Source: Variovorax paradoxus (GTDB lineage Bacteria; Pseudomonadota; Gammaproteobacteria; Burkholderiales; Burkholderiaceae_C). Taken from it: DNA of 64,000 bases. Both the position numbers and the translations under genes were made by a program. The notes beneath the pieces were generated by a model. The model worked only from the letters and a program-made list of their open reading frames with translations. It did not search any database and was not told the origin of the DNA. The stretch is from contig NZ_JAUSRN010000007.1 in the NCBI RefSeq assembly GCF_030811855.1, forward strand, positions 230,667-294,666. Reading direction: 5' to 3'. This document shows positions 33,541 through 45,058 of this stretch, piece after piece (positions within the stretch are counted from its first letter, which is position 1; the number at the start of each line of letters is the position of its first letter).

Positions 33541-34880
33541 TGTCGCCCGAACAAGTGCTTCAGCAATTTCAGGCGACGGGCGTTCAGACCTGTTTCCATG
33601 ACCGCCACATCGAGCCGCAGATCTATGCCGGCCTCGACGGTACCAACTGGCGCCTGGCCGACTACGAAGCGCGCGGCGGCTACAAGGCGCTGCGCAAGAT
33701 CCTGACCGAGGGCCTCACGCCCGACCAGGTCATTGCCGAAGTCAAGGCCTCGGGCCTGCGCGGCCGCGGCGGCGCGGGTTTTCCAACCGGCCTTAAGTGG
33801 AGCTTCATGCCCCGCCAATTCCCGGGCCAGAAGTACCTCGTCTGCAATTCGGACGAAGGCGAGCCGGGGACGTGCAAGGACCGCGACATCCTGCAGTTCA
33901 ACCCGCACATCGTGATCGAAGGCATGGCCATTGCTGCGTATGCAATGGGCATCAGCGTAGGCTACAACTACATCCACGGCGAGATCTTCCAGACCTACGA
34001 CCGCTTCGAGGAAGCCCTCGAAGAAGCGCGCGCCGCCGGCTATCTCGGCGACAAGATCATGGGCAGCACGTACAACTTCCAGTTGCACGCCGCCCACGGT
34101 TTCGGCGCCTACATCTGCGGCGAGGAAACCGCGTTGCTCGAATCGCTCGAAGGCAAGAAGGGCCAGCCGCGCTTCAAGCCGCCGTTCCCGGCGAGCTTTG
34201 GCCTCTACGGCAAGCCGACCACCATCAACAACACCGAGACCTTTGCGGCGGTGCCCTGGATCATCAACAACGGCGGCGTGGCTTACCTCGAGTGCGGCAA
34301 GCCGAACAACGGCGGCACCAAGATCTATTCGGTGAGCGGTGACGTCGAACTGCCTGGCAACTACGAAGTGCCCATGGGCACGCCGTTCTCCAAGCTGCTG
34401 GAGCTGTGCGGCGGTGTTCGCAAGGGCCGCACGCTCAAGGCTGTGATCCCTGGCGGATCGTCGTCGCCGGTGCTGCCTGCGTCCATCATGATGGAATGCA
34501 CGATGGACTACGACTCCATCGCCAAGGCCGGCTCCATGCTCGGTTCGGGCGCCGTCATCGTCATGGACGACAGCCGCTCGATGGTCGAGTCGCTCCGGCG
34601 CCTCTCGTACTTCTACATGCACGAGTCCTGCGGCCAGTGCACGCCTTGCCGCGAAGGCACGGGCTGGCTCTACCGCGTGGTGGACCGCATCCACAACGGG
34701 CAGGGCAGGGCGTCCGACATGGACTTGCTCAATTCCGTGGCAGACAACATTCAGGGCCGCACGATCTGCGCCCTCGGCGACGCGGCGGCCATGCCGGTGC
34801 GCGCGATGATCAAGCACTTCCGTCACGAGTTCGAGGCCTTGATTCCGGGTTACGTCCCGAAAGCGCCCGTCCAGGCCTGA
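33540..34880 (+). CDS. nuoF: NADH-quinone oxidoreductase subunit F
   Basis: This 446-residue 51-kDa-type subunit binds NADH, FMN and [4Fe-4S] cluster N3. Visible sites are the NADH loop [16 protein letters not shown] (about 73-88), the FMN region [16 protein letters not shown] (about 102), and cluster ligands in [12 protein letters not shown] (about 361-367) plus a later Cys in RTICALGDA. The ATG at 33540 overlaps nuoE by one base; the longer frame upstream is a shadow of nuoE. Confidence 0.97.
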   Translation: MSPEQVLQQFQATGVQTCFHDRHIEPQIYAGLDGTNWRLADYEARGGYKALRKILTEGLTPDQVIAEVKASGLRGRGGAGFPTGLKWSFMPRQFPGQKYLVCNSDEGEPGTCKDRDILQFNPHIVIEGMAIAAYAMGISVGYNYIHGEIFQTYDRFEEALEEARAAGYLGDKIMGSTYNFQLHAAHGFGAYICGEETALLESLEGKKGQPRFKPPFPASFGLYGKPTTINNTETFAAVPWIINNGGVAYLECGKPNNGGTKIYSVSGDVELPGNYEVPMGTPFSKLLELCGGVRKGRTLKAVIPGGSSSPVLPASIMMECTMDYDSIAKAGSMLGSGAVIVMDDSRSMVESLRRLSYFYMHESCGQCTPCREGTGWLYRVVDRIHNGQGRASDMDLLNSVADNIQGRTICALGDAAAMPVRAMIKHFRHEFEALIPGYVPKAPVQA

Positions 34881-34900
34881 GCGCGAGAAGAAACATACTC

Positions 34901-37063
34901 ATGATCGAAATCGAACTCGACGGCAAGAAGGTCGAAGTGACCGAAGGCAGCATGGTGATGCATGCGGCCGACAAGGCGGGCACCTACATCCCGCACTTCT
35001 GCTATCACAAGAAGCTCAGCATCGCGGCCAATTGCCGCATGTGCTTGGTCGACGTGGAAAAAGCGCCCAAGCCGATGCCGGCCTGCGCCACGCCCGTCAC
35101 GCAGGGCATGATCGTTCGCACCAAGAGCGAGAAGGCGATCAAGGCGCAGCAGTCGGTCATGGAGTTTCTCCTGATCAACCACCCGCTGGATTGCCCCATC
35201 TGCGACCAGGGCGGCGAGTGCCAGCTGCAAGATTTGGCGGTGGGCTACGGCGGCTCTTCTTCGCGCTACGAAGAAGAAAAGCGCGTCGTCTTCCACAAGG
35301 ACGTCGGCCCGCTGATCAGCATGGAAGAAATGAGCCGCTGCATTCATTGCACGCGCTGCGTCCGCTTCGGCCAGGAAGTGGCCGGCGTGATGGAGCTCGG
35401 CATGACGCAACGCGGCGAGCACTCCGAAATCGAAACCTTCCTCGGCGATTCGGTCGACTCCGAACTGTCGGGCAACATGATCGACATCTGCCCGGTCGGC
35501 GCGCTCACGAGCAAGCCGTTCCGCTACAGCGCCCGCACCTGGGAGCTGTCGCGCCGCAAGTCGGTGAGCCCGCATGATTCCACCGGCGCCAACCTGATCG
35601 TCCAAGTCAAGAACAACCGCGTGATGCGCGTGGTGCCGCTCGAGAACGAAGACGTCAACGAGTGCTGGATCGCCGACCGCGACCGCTTCTCGTACGAAGG
35701 CCTCAACGGCCCGGAACGCCTCACGCAGCCCATGCTCAAGCAGGGCGGCCAATGGCACCAGGTCGACTGGCAGACCGCGCTCGAATACGTGGCCAATGGC
35801 CTCAAGCAGATCAAGGCCGACCACGGCGCGCAGAGCATCGGCACGCTGGTGAGCCCGCACAGCACGCTCGAAGAGCTGCAGCTTGCCGCCATGCTCACGC
35901 GTGAACTCGGCAGCGACAACATCGACTATCGCCTGCGCAACGCCGAATTTGCGGCGTTCGAAGGCGTTCGCTGGCTCGGCACCTCGATCGCATCGCTCAC
36001 ACAGCTGCAGCGCGCGCTGGTCGTCGGCTCGAATCTTCGCAAGGACCATCCGCTGTTCGCGCAGCGCGTCCGTCAGGCCGTGCGCAAGGGCGCCGCGCTG
36101 TCGGTGATCACCTCGGCCAGCCTCATGGCCGACCGCGAAGCGTGGGCCATGAACGTGGCGCAATCGACGATCGTCGAAGCCGACCAGTGGGTCGAGGCGC
36201 TGGCCGCCGTGGCCGCTGCCATCGGCCAGACCAACGGCGCCGCTGCGCCGCTGGCACCGAAGAACGCACCCGATGCCGCCGCACAAGCCATTGCAGCCTC
36301 GCTGCTGAGCGGCGAGCGCAAGGCCATCCTGCTCGGCAATGCCGCCGCCCACCACGCGCAAGCCAGCAGCCTGCTGGCCCTCGCCAACTGGATCGGCGCG
36401 CAGACCGGCGCCACCGTCGGCTACCTGACCGAAGCCGCCAACACCGTGGGCGCGCAACTCGTCGGCGCGTTCCCGAAGAACGGCGGCCTCGATGCCGGCC
36501 GCATGCTCGCCACTGGCTCAGGCCTCAAGGCCGTGCTGCTGCTCAACACTGAACCGGTGTTCGATTCAGCCGCTGGCGCCGCAGCCGCCGATGTCATCGG
36601 CAATGCGCAAATGGTCGTCACGCTGAGCCCGTTCAAAGCCAACCTCGAATTCAGCGACGTGCTGCTGCCCATCGCGCCGTTCACCGAAACGCCGGGCACA
36701 TTCGTCAATGCCGAAGGCCGCGTGCAAAGTTTCCATGCCGTCGTGAAGCCGCAAGGTGAAGCGCGTCCGGCCTGGAAGGTACTGCGCGTGCTGGCCAACC
36801 TGCTCGGCTTGCCGGGCTTTGCCTTCGAATCGACCGTCGACGTGCTGCAAACCATCGGTGACAACGGCGCCGTGCCGCACAACGCCCTCAGCAATGCAAC
36901 CGCCGCACAAGCGGTGGCTTCGACGGACGCGGTTTCCGCACCCGTGGTTGCGAGCATCTACCAGCTCGACTCGATCGTGCGCCGCGCGCCTTCGCTGCAA
37001 CTCACTGCCGATGCGCGCAACGCACTGGCAGCACCGGCCCGTGCCGAGGAGGCCTTGGCATGA
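34901..37063 (+). CDS. nuoG: NADH-quinone oxidoreductase subunit G
   Basis: This 720-residue subunit starts at [20 protein letters not shown]. Cluster ligands are seen in the ferredoxin domain ([23 protein letters not shown]), the Cys-rich segment [16 protein letters not shown] and [13 protein letters not shown], with CPVGAL further on. A molybdopterin-oxidoreductase-like domain without a cofactor makes up the rest. It is shorter than E. coli NuoG and lacks the extra N7 cysteines as far as I can see. It overlaps nuoH by 4 bases. Confidence 0.96.
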   Translation: MIEIELDGKKVEVTEGSMVMHAADKAGTYIPHFCYHKKLSIAANCRMCLVDVEKAPKPMPACATPVTQGMIVRTKSEKAIKAQQSVMEFLLINHPLDCPICDQGGECQLQDLAVGYGGSSSRYEEEKRVVFHKDVGPLISMEEMSRCIHCTRCVRFGQEVAGVMELGMTQRGEHSEIETFLGDSVDSELSGNMIDICPVGALTSKPFRYSARTWELSRRKSVSPHDSTGANLIVQVKNNRVMRVVPLENEDVNECWIADRDRFSYEGLNGPERLTQPMLKQGGQWHQVDWQTALEYVANGLKQIKADHGAQSIGTLVSPHSTLEELQLAAMLTRELGSDNIDYRLRNAEFAAFEGVRWLGTSIASLTQLQRALVVGSNLRKDHPLFAQRVRQAVRKGAALSVITSASLMADREAWAMNVAQSTIVEADQWVEALAAVAAAIGQTNGAAAPLAPKNAPDAAAQAIAASLLSGERKAILLGNAAAHHAQASSLLALANWIGAQTGATVGYLTEAANTVGAQLVGAFPKNGGLDAGRMLATGSGLKAVLLLNTEPVFDSAAGAAAADVIGNAQMVVTLSPFKANLEFSDVLLPIAPFTETPGTFVNAEGRVQSFHAVVKPQGEARPAWKVLRVLANLLGLPGFAFESTVDVLQTIGDNGAVPHNALSNATAAQAVASTDAVSAPVVASIYQLDSIVRRAPSLQLTADARNALAAPARAEEALA

Positions 37064-38136
37064 TCGACGCTGTGAATGCATTCGGCCAGGGCCTGGTCCA
37101 TGCACATTGGTGGACGGCCGCGGCCTGGCCCGTGATCTGGACGCTGATCAAGATCATCGTGGTCGTGCTTCCGCTGATGGGGGCCGTGGCCTACCTCACG
37201 TTGTGGGAACGCAAGGCCATCGGCTTCACGCAAATCCGCATCGGCCCCAACCGCATCGGACCGCTGGGCTTGCTGCAGCCCATCGCCGACGCGCTCAAGC
37301 TGATGACCAAGGAAATCATTCTTCCGACGGTCGCCAACAAGGGCCTGTTCCTGCTGGGCCCGATCATGACCATCATGCCGGCGCTCGTCGCGTGGGTCGT
37401 GATTCCGTTCGGTCCTGAAATGGCGCTGGCCAACATCAACGCCGGGCTGCTGTTTGTGATGGCTATCACCTCGCTCGAGGTCTATGGCGTGATCATTGCC
37501 GGCTGGGCTTCGAATTCGAAGTACGCCTTCCTGGGTGCGCTGCGCGCCTCGGCGCAGATGGTGAGCTACGAAATCGCGATGGGCTTCTGCTTCGTCGTGG
37601 TGCTGATGGTCTCGGGCAGCCTGAACATGAGCGAGATCGTGAATGTCCAGGGCAAGGGCATTTTCTTTGACATGGGCCTCAACTTCCTGTCGTGGAACTG
37701 GCTGCCGCTGCTGCCAATCTTCGTCGTCTACTTCATCTCGGGCCTGGCTGAAACCAACCGCCACCCCTTCGACGTGGTCGAAGGCGAGTCCGAAATCGTC
37801 GCGGGCCACATGATCGAGTACTCGGGCATGAGCTTTGCCATGTTCTTCCTGGCCGAGTACGCCAACATGTGGCTGGTCTCGATCTTGTGCGTGGTGCTGT
37901 TCCTCGGTGGATGGCTGCCTCCGTTCGAGTTCCTGAGCTTCATTCCCGGCTGGATCTGGCTCGGTGCCAAGACCTTCTGCGTGGTCACCATGTTCTTGTG
38001 GGTTCGCTCGACGTTCCCGCGCTTCCGCTATGACCAGATCATGCGTCTGGGCTGGAAGATCTTCATTCCGGTCACGCTCGTGTGGCTGGTCGTGGTCGGT
38101 GCCTGGATGCAGACCCCGTTCAACATCTGGAAATAA
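37060..38136 (+). CDS. nuoH: NADH-quinone oxidoreductase subunit H
   Basis: This 358-residue membrane subunit, with about eight helices, links the quinone site to the proton-pumping arm. Conserved loops are [20 protein letters not shown] (about 47-66), [18 protein letters not shown] and the glutamate-rich [20 protein letters not shown] (about 230-250). It overlaps nuoG by ATGA. Confidence 0.97.
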   Translation: MIDAVNAFGQGLVHAHWWTAAAWPVIWTLIKIIVVVLPLMGAVAYLTLWERKAIGFTQIRIGPNRIGPLGLLQPIADALKLMTKEIILPTVANKGLFLLGPIMTIMPALVAWVVIPFGPEMALANINAGLLFVMAITSLEVYGVIIAGWASNSKYAFLGALRASAQMVSYEIAMGFCFVVVLMVSGSLNMSEIVNVQGKGIFFDMGLNFLSWNWLPLLPIFVVYFISGLAETNRHPFDVVEGESEIVAGHMIEYSGMSFAMFFLAEYANMWLVSILCVVLFLGGWLPPFEFLSFIPGWIWLGAKTFCVVTMFLWVRSTFPRFRYDQIMRLGWKIFIPVTLVWLVVVGAWMQTPFNIWK

Positions 38137-38153
38137 CTGGAAGCGCCAACATC

Positions 38154-38675
38154 ATGTCTGCTGCGCACACCGCAACAACGTCCGCTCCGTTCTCGCTCAA
38201 GGATTTTCTGGGCAGCTTCATGCTGTTCGAACTGTTCAAGGGCCTTGCGATCACCGGCAAATACGCTTTCGCCCGCAAGATCACGGTGCAGTTCCCCGAA
38301 GAAAAAACGCCGCTCTCGCCGCGCTTTCGCGGCCTGCATGCGCTGCGCCGCTATGAAAACGGCGAAGAACGCTGCATTGCCTGCAAGCTGTGCGAGGCCG
38401 TGTGTCCGGCGCTCGCCATCACCATCGAATCCGATGTGCGCGACGACGGCTCACGCCGCACCACGCGCTACGACATCGACCTGACCAAGTGCATTTTCTG
38501 CGGCTTCTGCGAAGAAAGCTGCCCGGTCGATTCGATCGTCGAGACCCACATCTTCGAATACCACGGCGAAAAGCGCGGCGACCTGTACTTCACCAAGGAC
38601 ATGCTGCTGGCCGTGGGCGACCGCTACGAAAAAGAAATTGCAGCGAACAAGGCGGCCGACGCCAAGTACCGCTGA
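38154..38675 (+). CDS. nuoI: NADH-quinone oxidoreductase subunit I
   Basis: This 173-residue ferredoxin-like subunit carries [4Fe-4S] clusters N6a and N6b. The two ligand sets are [16 protein letters not shown] (about 71-86) and [16 protein letters not shown] (about 110-125). The ATG at 38154 is 17 bases after nuoH, with GGAAG upstream. Confidence 0.97.
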   Translation: MSAAHTATTSAPFSLKDFLGSFMLFELFKGLAITGKYAFARKITVQFPEEKTPLSPRFRGLHALRRYENGEERCIACKLCEAVCPALAITIESDVRDDGSRRTTRYDIDLTKCIFCGFCEESCPVDSIVETHIFEYHGEKRGDLYFTKDMLLAVGDRYEKEIAANKAADAKYR

Positions 38676-38713
38676 TCCCGCTCAGCCCGAACCCCGTACC
38701 AATTCGAATTCCA

Positions 38714-39379
38714 ATGGACGTCAAGACCGGTCTGTTCTATCTCTTTGCCGTGGTGCTGCTGTTTGCAGCCTTCCGCGTCATTACCGCCCGCAATCCCGTG
38801 TACGCCGCGTTGTACCTGGTGCTGGCTTTCTTCCAGGCTTCGGCGATCTGGCTTTTGCTGCGCGCCGAATTTCTGGCGATCTCGCTCGTGCTCGTCTATG
38901 TCGGTGCGGTGATGGTGCTGTTCCTGTTCGTCGTGATGATGCTGGACATCAACGTCGACGGCCTCCGAGAGGGCTTCTGGAAGCACTTTCCGCTGGCAGC
39001 CGGCGTAGGCGCGCTCATCGCGCTCGAGATGGCCGCAGTGCTGATGGGCGGCTTCCGTCTCGGTGAAGCACCGCGTGCCATGGCGACCACCTCTGCCAAC
39101 AGCTCGAACACGCTCGAACTCGGTAAGCTGCTGTATTCCGAGTACCTCTATCCGCTCGAGATTGCAGCCGTCATCCTGCTGGTGGCCATCGTGGCCGCCA
39201 TTGCCTTGACGCTGCGCACCCGCAAGGACAGCAAGTACGTCAACCCGTCCGACCAGGTGCGCGTGAAGGCGCGCGACCGCGTGCGCATCGTGCAGATGCC
39301 GGTCACGCGCGCTGCCGAGCCCGTGGTGGAAGCACCCGCCGACGCAGCAGCAGCAGTGGCAAAGGAAAACAAGGCATGA
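38714..39379 (+). CDS. nuoJ: NADH-quinone oxidoreductase subunit J
   Basis: This 221-residue membrane subunit has five helices, with the conserved [20 protein letters not shown] in the third helix region. The chosen start ([16 protein letters not shown]) is at 38714; the longer frame upstream is antiparallel noise in nuoI. It has a hydrophilic C-terminal tail rich in Ala/Glu/Val after the last helix. It overlaps nuoK by 4 bases. Confidence 0.95.
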   Translation: MDVKTGLFYLFAVVLLFAAFRVITARNPVYAALYLVLAFFQASAIWLLLRAEFLAISLVLVYVGAVMVLFLFVVMMLDINVDGLREGFWKHFPLAAGVGALIALEMAAVLMGGFRLGEAPRAMATTSANSSNTLELGKLLYSEYLYPLEIAAVILLVAIVAAIALTLRTRKDSKYVNPSDQVRVKARDRVRIVQMPVTRAAEPVVEAPADAAAAVAKENKA

Positions 39380-39684
39380 CGCTCACGCTCGGACACTTTC
39401 TTTCACTCGGCGCCATGCTCTTTGCGCTTTCGGTGATCGGCATTTTCCTGAACCGCAAGAACCTCATCGTGCTGCTGATGGCCATCGAGCTGATGCTGCT
39501 TGCGGTGAACATGAACTTCGTGGCGTTCTCGTATTACCTGGGCGACATGCATGGCCAGATCTTCGTGTTCTTCATCCTGACGGTGGCCGCGGCCGAGTCG
39601 GCCATCGGTCTCGCGCTGCTGGTCTTGTTGTTCCGCAACAAATCCAACATCAACGTCGACGAACTCAACTCCCTCAAGGGTTGA
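39376..39684 (+). CDS. nuoK: NADH-quinone oxidoreductase subunit K
   Basis: This 102-residue subunit has three helices and the pair of conserved membrane glutamates (in [20 protein letters not shown] and [16 protein letters not shown]) used for proton transfer. Size is standard. The ATG overlaps the end of nuoJ and the gene is followed by nuoL after 7 bases. Confidence 0.97.
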   Translation: MTLTLGHFLSLGAMLFALSVIGIFLNRKNLIVLLMAIELMLLAVNMNFVAFSYYLGDMHGQIFVFFILTVAAAESAIGLALLVLLFRNKSNINVDELNSLKG

Positions 39685-39691
39685 AAGCAGT

Positions 39692-41725
39692 ATGAGCGCA
39701 ACCCTTTCTGCATCCACCCTGCTGGCCGTGCCGCTGGCACCCCTGGTCGGCGCCGTCGTCGCCGGCCTGTTCGGCACCAAGTTCGGCGGCAACCACATCG
39801 GCCGCAAAGTCACGCATTCGCTGACCATCCTCGGCGTTTTCGTCGCCTTCATCATTTCGGCAATGACGCTGAAGTCGGTCATTGTGGACGGCGCCCGCTT
39901 CAACGCCACCCTCTACGAATGGATGGTGGTCGGCGGCCTCAAGATGGAAGTCGGATTCCTGGTCGACGGCCTTACGGCCATGATGATGTGCGTGGTGACC
40001 TTCGTGTCGCTGATGGTGCACGTCTACACCATCGGCTACATGGAAGAAGACGAGGGCTACAACCGCTTCTTCGCCTACATCTCGCTGTTCACCTTCTCGA
40101 TGCTGATGCTCGTCATGAGCAACAACATGCTCCAGCTGTTCTTCGGCTGGGAAGCGGTGGGCCTGGTGTCGTACCTGCTGATCGGCTTCTGGTTCAACAG
40201 GCCCACGGCCATCTTCGCGAACATGAAGGCGTTCCTGGTCAACCGGGTGGGCGACTTCGGCTTCATTCTCGGCATTGGCCTCATTGCAGCCTACGCTGGC
40301 ACGCTGAACTACGGCGAAGCCTTCGCCAAGGCCGGCACGCTGGCCGGCATCACCTTCCCCGGCACCGAGTGGATGCTGATCACCGTGATCTGCATCTGCC
40401 TGTTCATTGGCGCCATGGGCAAGAGCGCGCAGTTTCCGCTGCACGTCTGGCTGCCCGATTCCATGGAAGGCCCCACGCCCATCTCGGCGCTGATCCACGC
40501 GGCAACCATGGTGACCGCCGGCATCTTCATGGTGGCGCGCATGTCGCCGCTGTTCGAACTGAGCGACACCGCCTTGAGCTTCATCCTGGTGATCGGTGCC
40601 ATCACGGCGCTGTTCATGGGCTTCCTCGGCATCATCCAGAACGACATCAAGCGCGTGGTTGCGTACTCGACGCTCTCGCAGCTCGGCTACATGACGGTGG
40701 CACTCGGCGCTTCTGCCTATTCGGTCGCGGTGTTCCACCTGATGACGCACGCCTTCTTCAAGGCGCTGCTGTTCCTCGGTGCGGGCTCGGTGATCATCGG
40801 CATGCACCACAACCAGGACATCCGCTGGATGGGGGGCGTGCGCAAGTACATGCCGATTACATGGATCACCTCGCTCGTGGGTTCGCTCGCGCTGATCGGC
40901 ACGCCGTTCTTCTCCGGCTTCTACTCGAAGGACAGCATCATCGAAGCGGTGCACGAAAGCCACCTCTGGGGCGCGCAGTTCGCCTACTACGCGGTGCTGG
41001 CTGGCGTGTTCGTGACGGCGTTCTACTCGTTCCGCATGTACTTCCTGGTGTTCCACGGCAAGGAGCGCTACGACCTGAACCCCGACGCGCACCACCACGA
41101 CGAACATGCCGAGCATGACGAGAACCATGGCCACCACGGCGAGAAGCCGCACGAGTCGCCCTGGGTGGTGTGGCTGCCTCTAGTGCTGCTGGCCATCCCT
41201 TCGGTGGTGATCGGCTTCATGACCATCGAGCCGATGCTCTTCGGGGAGTTCTTCAAGGGAGCCATTGCCGTCGACGCCCACAAGCACCATGCCATGAAGG
41301 AGCTCGGAGAAGCGTTCCACGGTCCCGTGGCCATGGCAATTCACGGCCTGACGGCGGCGCCGTTCTGGCTGGCGCTGGCCGGCGTAGTGCTGTCGTTCTA
41401 CATGTACATGGTCAATCCGGCGCTGCCGGCCGCGATCAAGCGCGCCTTCGGACCGATCTACCGCCTGCTGGAAAACAAGTACTACCTCGACTGGTTCAAC
41501 GAGAACGTCATTGCCCGCGCCACGCGTGGCTTTGGCACCGGCCTGTGGAAGGGCGGCGACCAGGCACTGATCGACGGCGCGTTGGTCAATGGCTCCTGGA
41601 AGGTCGTTGGGCGCGTCTCGGGTGCGGTGCGCTGGATCCAGTCGGGCTACATCTATCACTACGCCTTCGCGATGCTGCTCGGCATCTTCATCCTGATGAC
41701 GTACTTCGTCTGGTTCAAACGCTGA
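39692..41725 (+). CDS. nuoL: NADH-quinone oxidoreductase subunit L
   Basis: This 677-residue antiporter-like subunit pumps protons at the far end of the membrane arm. Conserved parts are FFGWEAVGLVSYLLIGFW, GKSAQFPLHVWLPDSMEGPT (lysine and aspartate of the channel) and HAATMVTAGIFMVARMSPL, and a C-terminal lateral helix. A loop at about residues 463-490 is unusually rich in His, Asp and Glu (HHHDEHAEHDENHGHHGEK). Such a loop could bind metal, but no function is established. Confidence 0.96.
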   Translation: MSATLSASTLLAVPLAPLVGAVVAGLFGTKFGGNHIGRKVTHSLTILGVFVAFIISAMTLKSVIVDGARFNATLYEWMVVGGLKMEVGFLVDGLTAMMMCVVTFVSLMVHVYTIGYMEEDEGYNRFFAYISLFTFSMLMLVMSNNMLQLFFGWEAVGLVSYLLIGFWFNRPTAIFANMKAFLVNRVGDFGFILGIGLIAAYAGTLNYGEAFAKAGTLAGITFPGTEWMLITVICICLFIGAMGKSAQFPLHVWLPDSMEGPTPISALIHAATMVTAGIFMVARMSPLFELSDTALSFILVIGAITALFMGFLGIIQNDIKRVVAYSTLSQLGYMTVALGASAYSVAVFHLMTHAFFKALLFLGAGSVIIGMHHNQDIRWMGGVRKYMPITWITSLVGSLALIGTPFFSGFYSKDSIIEAVHESHLWGAQFAYYAVLAGVFVTAFYSFRMYFLVFHGKERYDLNPDAHHHDEHAEHDENHGHHGEKPHESPWVVWLPLVLLAIPSVVIGFMTIEPMLFGEFFKGAIAVDAHKHHAMKELGEAFHGPVAMAIHGLTAAPFWLALAGVVLSFYMYMVNPALPAAIKRAFGPIYRLLENKYYLDWFNENVIARATRGFGTGLWKGGDQALIDGALVNGSWKVVGRVSGAVRWIQSGYIYHYAFAMLLGIFILMTYFVWFKR

Positions 41726-41755
41726 GCTTTGGCTTAGCGCTGGAGAAAAAGAAAA

Positions 41756-43234
41756 ATGGGTTTGTTGAGCCTTGCCATCTGGGTGCCTATCGCATTCGGT
41801 GTCGCGCTGCTGGCGTTCGGCCGTGACGAGCACGCCAGGGGCGTGCGCTGGGTCGCACTGATCGGTGCGATCGTCAGTTTCCTGGTGACCGTGCCGCTGT
41901 ACACGGGCTTCCAGAACGGCACCGCCGCGATGCAGTTCGTCGAAAAGGCGAGCTGGATCACGCGCTTCAATGTCAGCTACCACATCGGCATCGACGGCCT
42001 GTCGCTGTGGCTGGTGCTGCTGACCTCGTTCACCACCGTGGTGGTCGTGATCTCGGCCTGGGAAGTGATCAACGAGCGCGTCAACCAATACATGGCCGCG
42101 TTCCTGATTCTTTCGGGCTTCATGATCGGGGTGTTCGCCGCGCTCGACGGCATCCTGTTCTACGTGTTCTTCGAAGCCACGCTGATTCCGATGTACCTCA
42201 TCATCGGCATCTGGGGCGGCCCGAACAAGATCTACGCGGCCTTCAAGTTCTTCATCTACACCTTGCTCGGCTCGCTGCTGACGCTGGTGGCGCTGATCTA
42301 CCTGTACAACAAGTCGGGCGGCAGCTTCGACATCCTGAGCTGGCACAAGCTGCCGCTGGGTTCCACGGCGCAGACCTTCCTGTTCTTCGCGTTCTTTGCC
42401 GCCTTTGCCGTCAAGGTGCCGATGTGGCCGGTCCACACCTGGCTGCCCGACGTGCACGTCGAAGCGCCGACCGGCGGCTCGGCCGTGCTGGCTGCAATCA
42501 TGCTGAAGCTCGGTGCCTACGGCTTCCTGCGCTTCTCGATGCCCATCGCACCCGACGCCTCGCACGAATGGGCCTGGCTCATGATCGGGCTGTCGCTGAT
42601 CGCGGTGATTTACGTCGGCCTGGTGGCGCTGGTGCAGGAAGACATGAAGAAGCTGGTGGCGTATTCGTCCGTCGCGCACATGGGCTTCGTCACGCTCGGC
42701 TTCTTCATCTTCAACGAGCTCGGCGTGTCCGGCGGCATCGTGCAGATGATTGCGCACGGCTTCGTCTCGGGCGCCATGTTCCTTGGCATTGGCGTGCTGT
42801 ACGACCGCGTGCATTCGCGCCAGATCGCCGACTACGGCGGCGTGGTCAACACCATGCCCAAGTTTGCCGCGTTCGCGCTGCTGTTCGCCATGGCCAACTG
42901 CGGCCTGCCGGGCACCGCTGGTTTCGTGGGCGAGTGGATGGTCATCCTGGGTGCGGTCAAGGCCAACTTCTGGATCGGCCTGGGTGCCGCCACTGCCCTG
43001 ATCTTCGGTGCGGCCTACACCCTCTGGATGTACAAGCGCGTTTACCTTGGCCCGGTCGGCAACGACCACGTCAAGGAACTCACCGACATCAATGCCCGCG
43101 AATTCCTGATGCTGTCGCTGCTGGCCATTGCCGTGCTGTGGATGGGCATCTATCCGAAGCCGTTCACCGCTGCGATGGATGCCTCGGTCACGGAGCTCCT
43201 GCGCCACGTGGCAACCTCGAAACTGCCACGCTGA
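41756..43234 (+). CDS. nuoM: NADH-quinone oxidoreductase subunit M
   Basis: This 492-residue antiporter-like membrane subunit has about 14 helices. It has the glutamate segment [20 protein letters not shown], the lysine segment [20 protein letters not shown] and [19 protein letters not shown]. The start at 41756 ([15 protein letters not shown]) follows nuoL by 30 bases. Confidence 0.97.
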   Translation: MGLLSLAIWVPIAFGVALLAFGRDEHARGVRWVALIGAIVSFLVTVPLYTGFQNGTAAMQFVEKASWITRFNVSYHIGIDGLSLWLVLLTSFTTVVVVISAWEVINERVNQYMAAFLILSGFMIGVFAALDGILFYVFFEATLIPMYLIIGIWGGPNKIYAAFKFFIYTLLGSLLTLVALIYLYNKSGGSFDILSWHKLPLGSTAQTFLFFAFFAAFAVKVPMWPVHTWLPDVHVEAPTGGSAVLAAIMLKLGAYGFLRFSMPIAPDASHEWAWLMIGLSLIAVIYVGLVALVQEDMKKLVAYSSVAHMGFVTLGFFIFNELGVSGGIVQMIAHGFVSGAMFLGIGVLYDRVHSRQIADYGGVVNTMPKFAAFALLFAMANCGLPGTAGFVGEWMVILGAVKANFWIGLGAATALIFGAAYTLWMYKRVYLGPVGNDHVKELTDINAREFLMLSLLAIAVLWMGIYPKPFTAAMDASVTELLRHVATSKLPR

Positions 43235-43247
43235 AGAAGAGAACGAG

Positions 43248-44735
43248 ATGATTGACAAACTCAGCTGGGTCGCGATCTACCCCGAAATCGTGCTGCTGGT
43301 CATGGCCTGCATCATTGCGCTGGTCGACCTGTCCAGCACCAGTGCGCAGCGCACGCGCACCTACATCCTGACGCTGCTCACGCTCACGGTGGTGGCCGTG
43401 CTGACCGGCATCGCCGCCAACGACGGCAAGACGGTCTACGGCTTCGGCGGCATGGTCGTGAGCGACCCCATGGGCAACTGGCTCAAGTGCTTTGCCACCG
43501 TCGCCCTGATGGTCACGCTGGTCTACGGCCGGCCCTATGCGGCGGACCGCGACATGCTGCGCGGCGGTGAAATGTTCACCATCAGCATGTTTGCGCTGCT
43601 GGGCATGTTCGTGATGATCTCGGGCAGCAACTTCCTCTTGATCTACCTGGGCCTTGAACTGCTTACCCTCTCGAGCTACGCGCTGGTGGCGCTGCGCCGC
43701 GACAACGCGGTGGCAAGCGAGGCGGCCATGAAGTACTTCGTGCTCGGCGCCATGGCCAGCGGCTTCCTGCTCTATGGCCTCTCCATGATGTACGGCGCGA
43801 CGGGTTCGCTCGACGTGAACGAGGTGTTCAAGATCATCGCCAGCGGCAAGGTGAACCATCAGGTGCTGGTGTTCGGCCTGGTGTTCATCGTCGCGGGCCT
43901 GGCCTTCAAGGTGGGGGCTGCGCCTTTCCACATGTGGGTGCCTGACGTGTACCAGGGCGCCCCGACTGCGGTCACGCTGCTGATTGGCGCGGCGCCCGAG
44001 CTGGCCGCCTTCGCGATCATCATCCGCCTGCTGGTGGAAGGGCTGCTGCCGCTGGCAATCGACTGGCAGCAGATGCTGACGCTGCTGGCCATTGCGTCGC
44101 TCCTGGTGGGCAACCTGGCCGCCATTGCGCAGACCAACCTCAAGCGTATGCTGGCCTACTCGACCATTGCGCAGATGGGCTTCATGCTGCTTGGCCTGGT
44201 GGCGGGCGTGGTCAACGGCAATACCTACAACGCGCAGTTCGCATACAGCGCCTCGATGTTCTACATCGTGACCTACGTGCTGACCACGCTGGCGAGCTTC
44301 GGCATCATCCTGCTGCTGGCGCGCGAGGGTTTCGAAAGCGAAGAGATCACCGACCTGGCCGGCCTGAACCAGCGCAGCCCGCTGTACGCCGGCGTGATGG
44401 CGATTGCGATGTTCTCGCTCGCGGGCCTGCCGCCGCTGGTCGGGTTCTATGCCAAGCTGGCTGTGCTGCAGGCGCTGATCGCGTCGGGCCAGGCGATCTA
44501 CATCGGCTTGGCCGTGTTCGCGGTGATCACCTCGCTGATCGGCGCGTTCTACTACCTGCGGGTGGTCAAGGTCATGTATTTCGACGCACCCGTCACGGCC
44601 AGCACCGTCTCCGCGCCGCGCGACGTGCGCACCGTGCTGTCGATCAACGGCTTGCTGATTCTCGTGCTGGGCATCGTTCCCGGCGGCCTCATGACGCTGT
44701 GCGCCAACGCCATCGTGGCGACGCTGGCCAACTGA
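43248..44735 (+). CDS. nuoN: NADH-quinone oxidoreductase subunit N
   Basis: This 495-residue antiporter-like subunit is the last of complex I. It has [20 protein letters not shown], the lysine segment [20 protein letters not shown] and [18 protein letters not shown]. The ATG at 43248 has GAACGAG upstream and is 13 bases after nuoM. With it the operon has all 14 genes A-N in standard order. Confidence 0.97.
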   Translation: MIDKLSWVAIYPEIVLLVMACIIALVDLSSTSAQRTRTYILTLLTLTVVAVLTGIAANDGKTVYGFGGMVVSDPMGNWLKCFATVALMVTLVYGRPYAADRDMLRGGEMFTISMFALLGMFVMISGSNFLLIYLGLELLTLSSYALVALRRDNAVASEAAMKYFVLGAMASGFLLYGLSMMYGATGSLDVNEVFKIIASGKVNHQVLVFGLVFIVAGLAFKVGAAPFHMWVPDVYQGAPTAVTLLIGAAPELAAFAIIIRLLVEGLLPLAIDWQQMLTLLAIASLLVGNLAAIAQTNLKRMLAYSTIAQMGFMLLGLVAGVVNGNTYNAQFAYSASMFYIVTYVLTTLASFGIILLLAREGFESEEITDLAGLNQRSPLYAGVMAIAMFSLAGLPPLVGFYAKLAVLQALIASGQAIYIGLAVFAVITSLIGAFYYLRVVKVMYFDAPVTASTVSAPRDVRTVLSINGLLILVLGIVPGGLMTLCANAIVATLAN

Positions 44736-44751
44736 TCTCGGCCAGCGCACG

Positions 44752-45057
44752 GTGTCGCAAACCGCCTCGGTCTGGGTCGTGCTCGTGGTGGCGCTCTTGG
44801 CCGCCAACCTGCCGTTCCTCAACGACCGGCTGTTTGGCGCCATACGGCTGCGCAGCCAGCCCAAGTCGCTGGCGATCCGCCTTGCCGAACTGGTGACGAT
44901 GTATTTCGTTGCCGGCGGCGTCGGCCTGCTTTTCGAACGCAGGGCAGGGCAGATCGTCCCGCAGGGCTGGGAGTTCTATGCGGTGACCGGCGCGCTCTTC
45001 ATCGTGCTGGCATTTCCAGGATTCACCTGGCGTTACCTCATGAAGCACAGGCACTGA
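44752..45057 (+). CDS. DUF2818 family membrane protein
   Basis: This 101-residue protein uses a GTG start (MSQTASVWVVLVVALLAANL). It has three predicted helices (about 7-24, 43-62 and 74-93) and the segment ANLPFLNDRLFG typical of DUF2818, a family found directly after nuoN in beta-proteobacteria. A role in complex I assembly or stability is a reasonable guess from this position, but none is known to me. It ends one base before the NUDIX start. Confidence 0.85.
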   Translation: MSQTASVWVVLVVALLAANLPFLNDRLFGAIRLRSQPKSLAIRLAELVTMYFVAGGVGLLFERRAGQIVPQGWEFYAVTGALFIVLAFPGFTWRYLMKHRH

Positions 45058-45058
45058 C

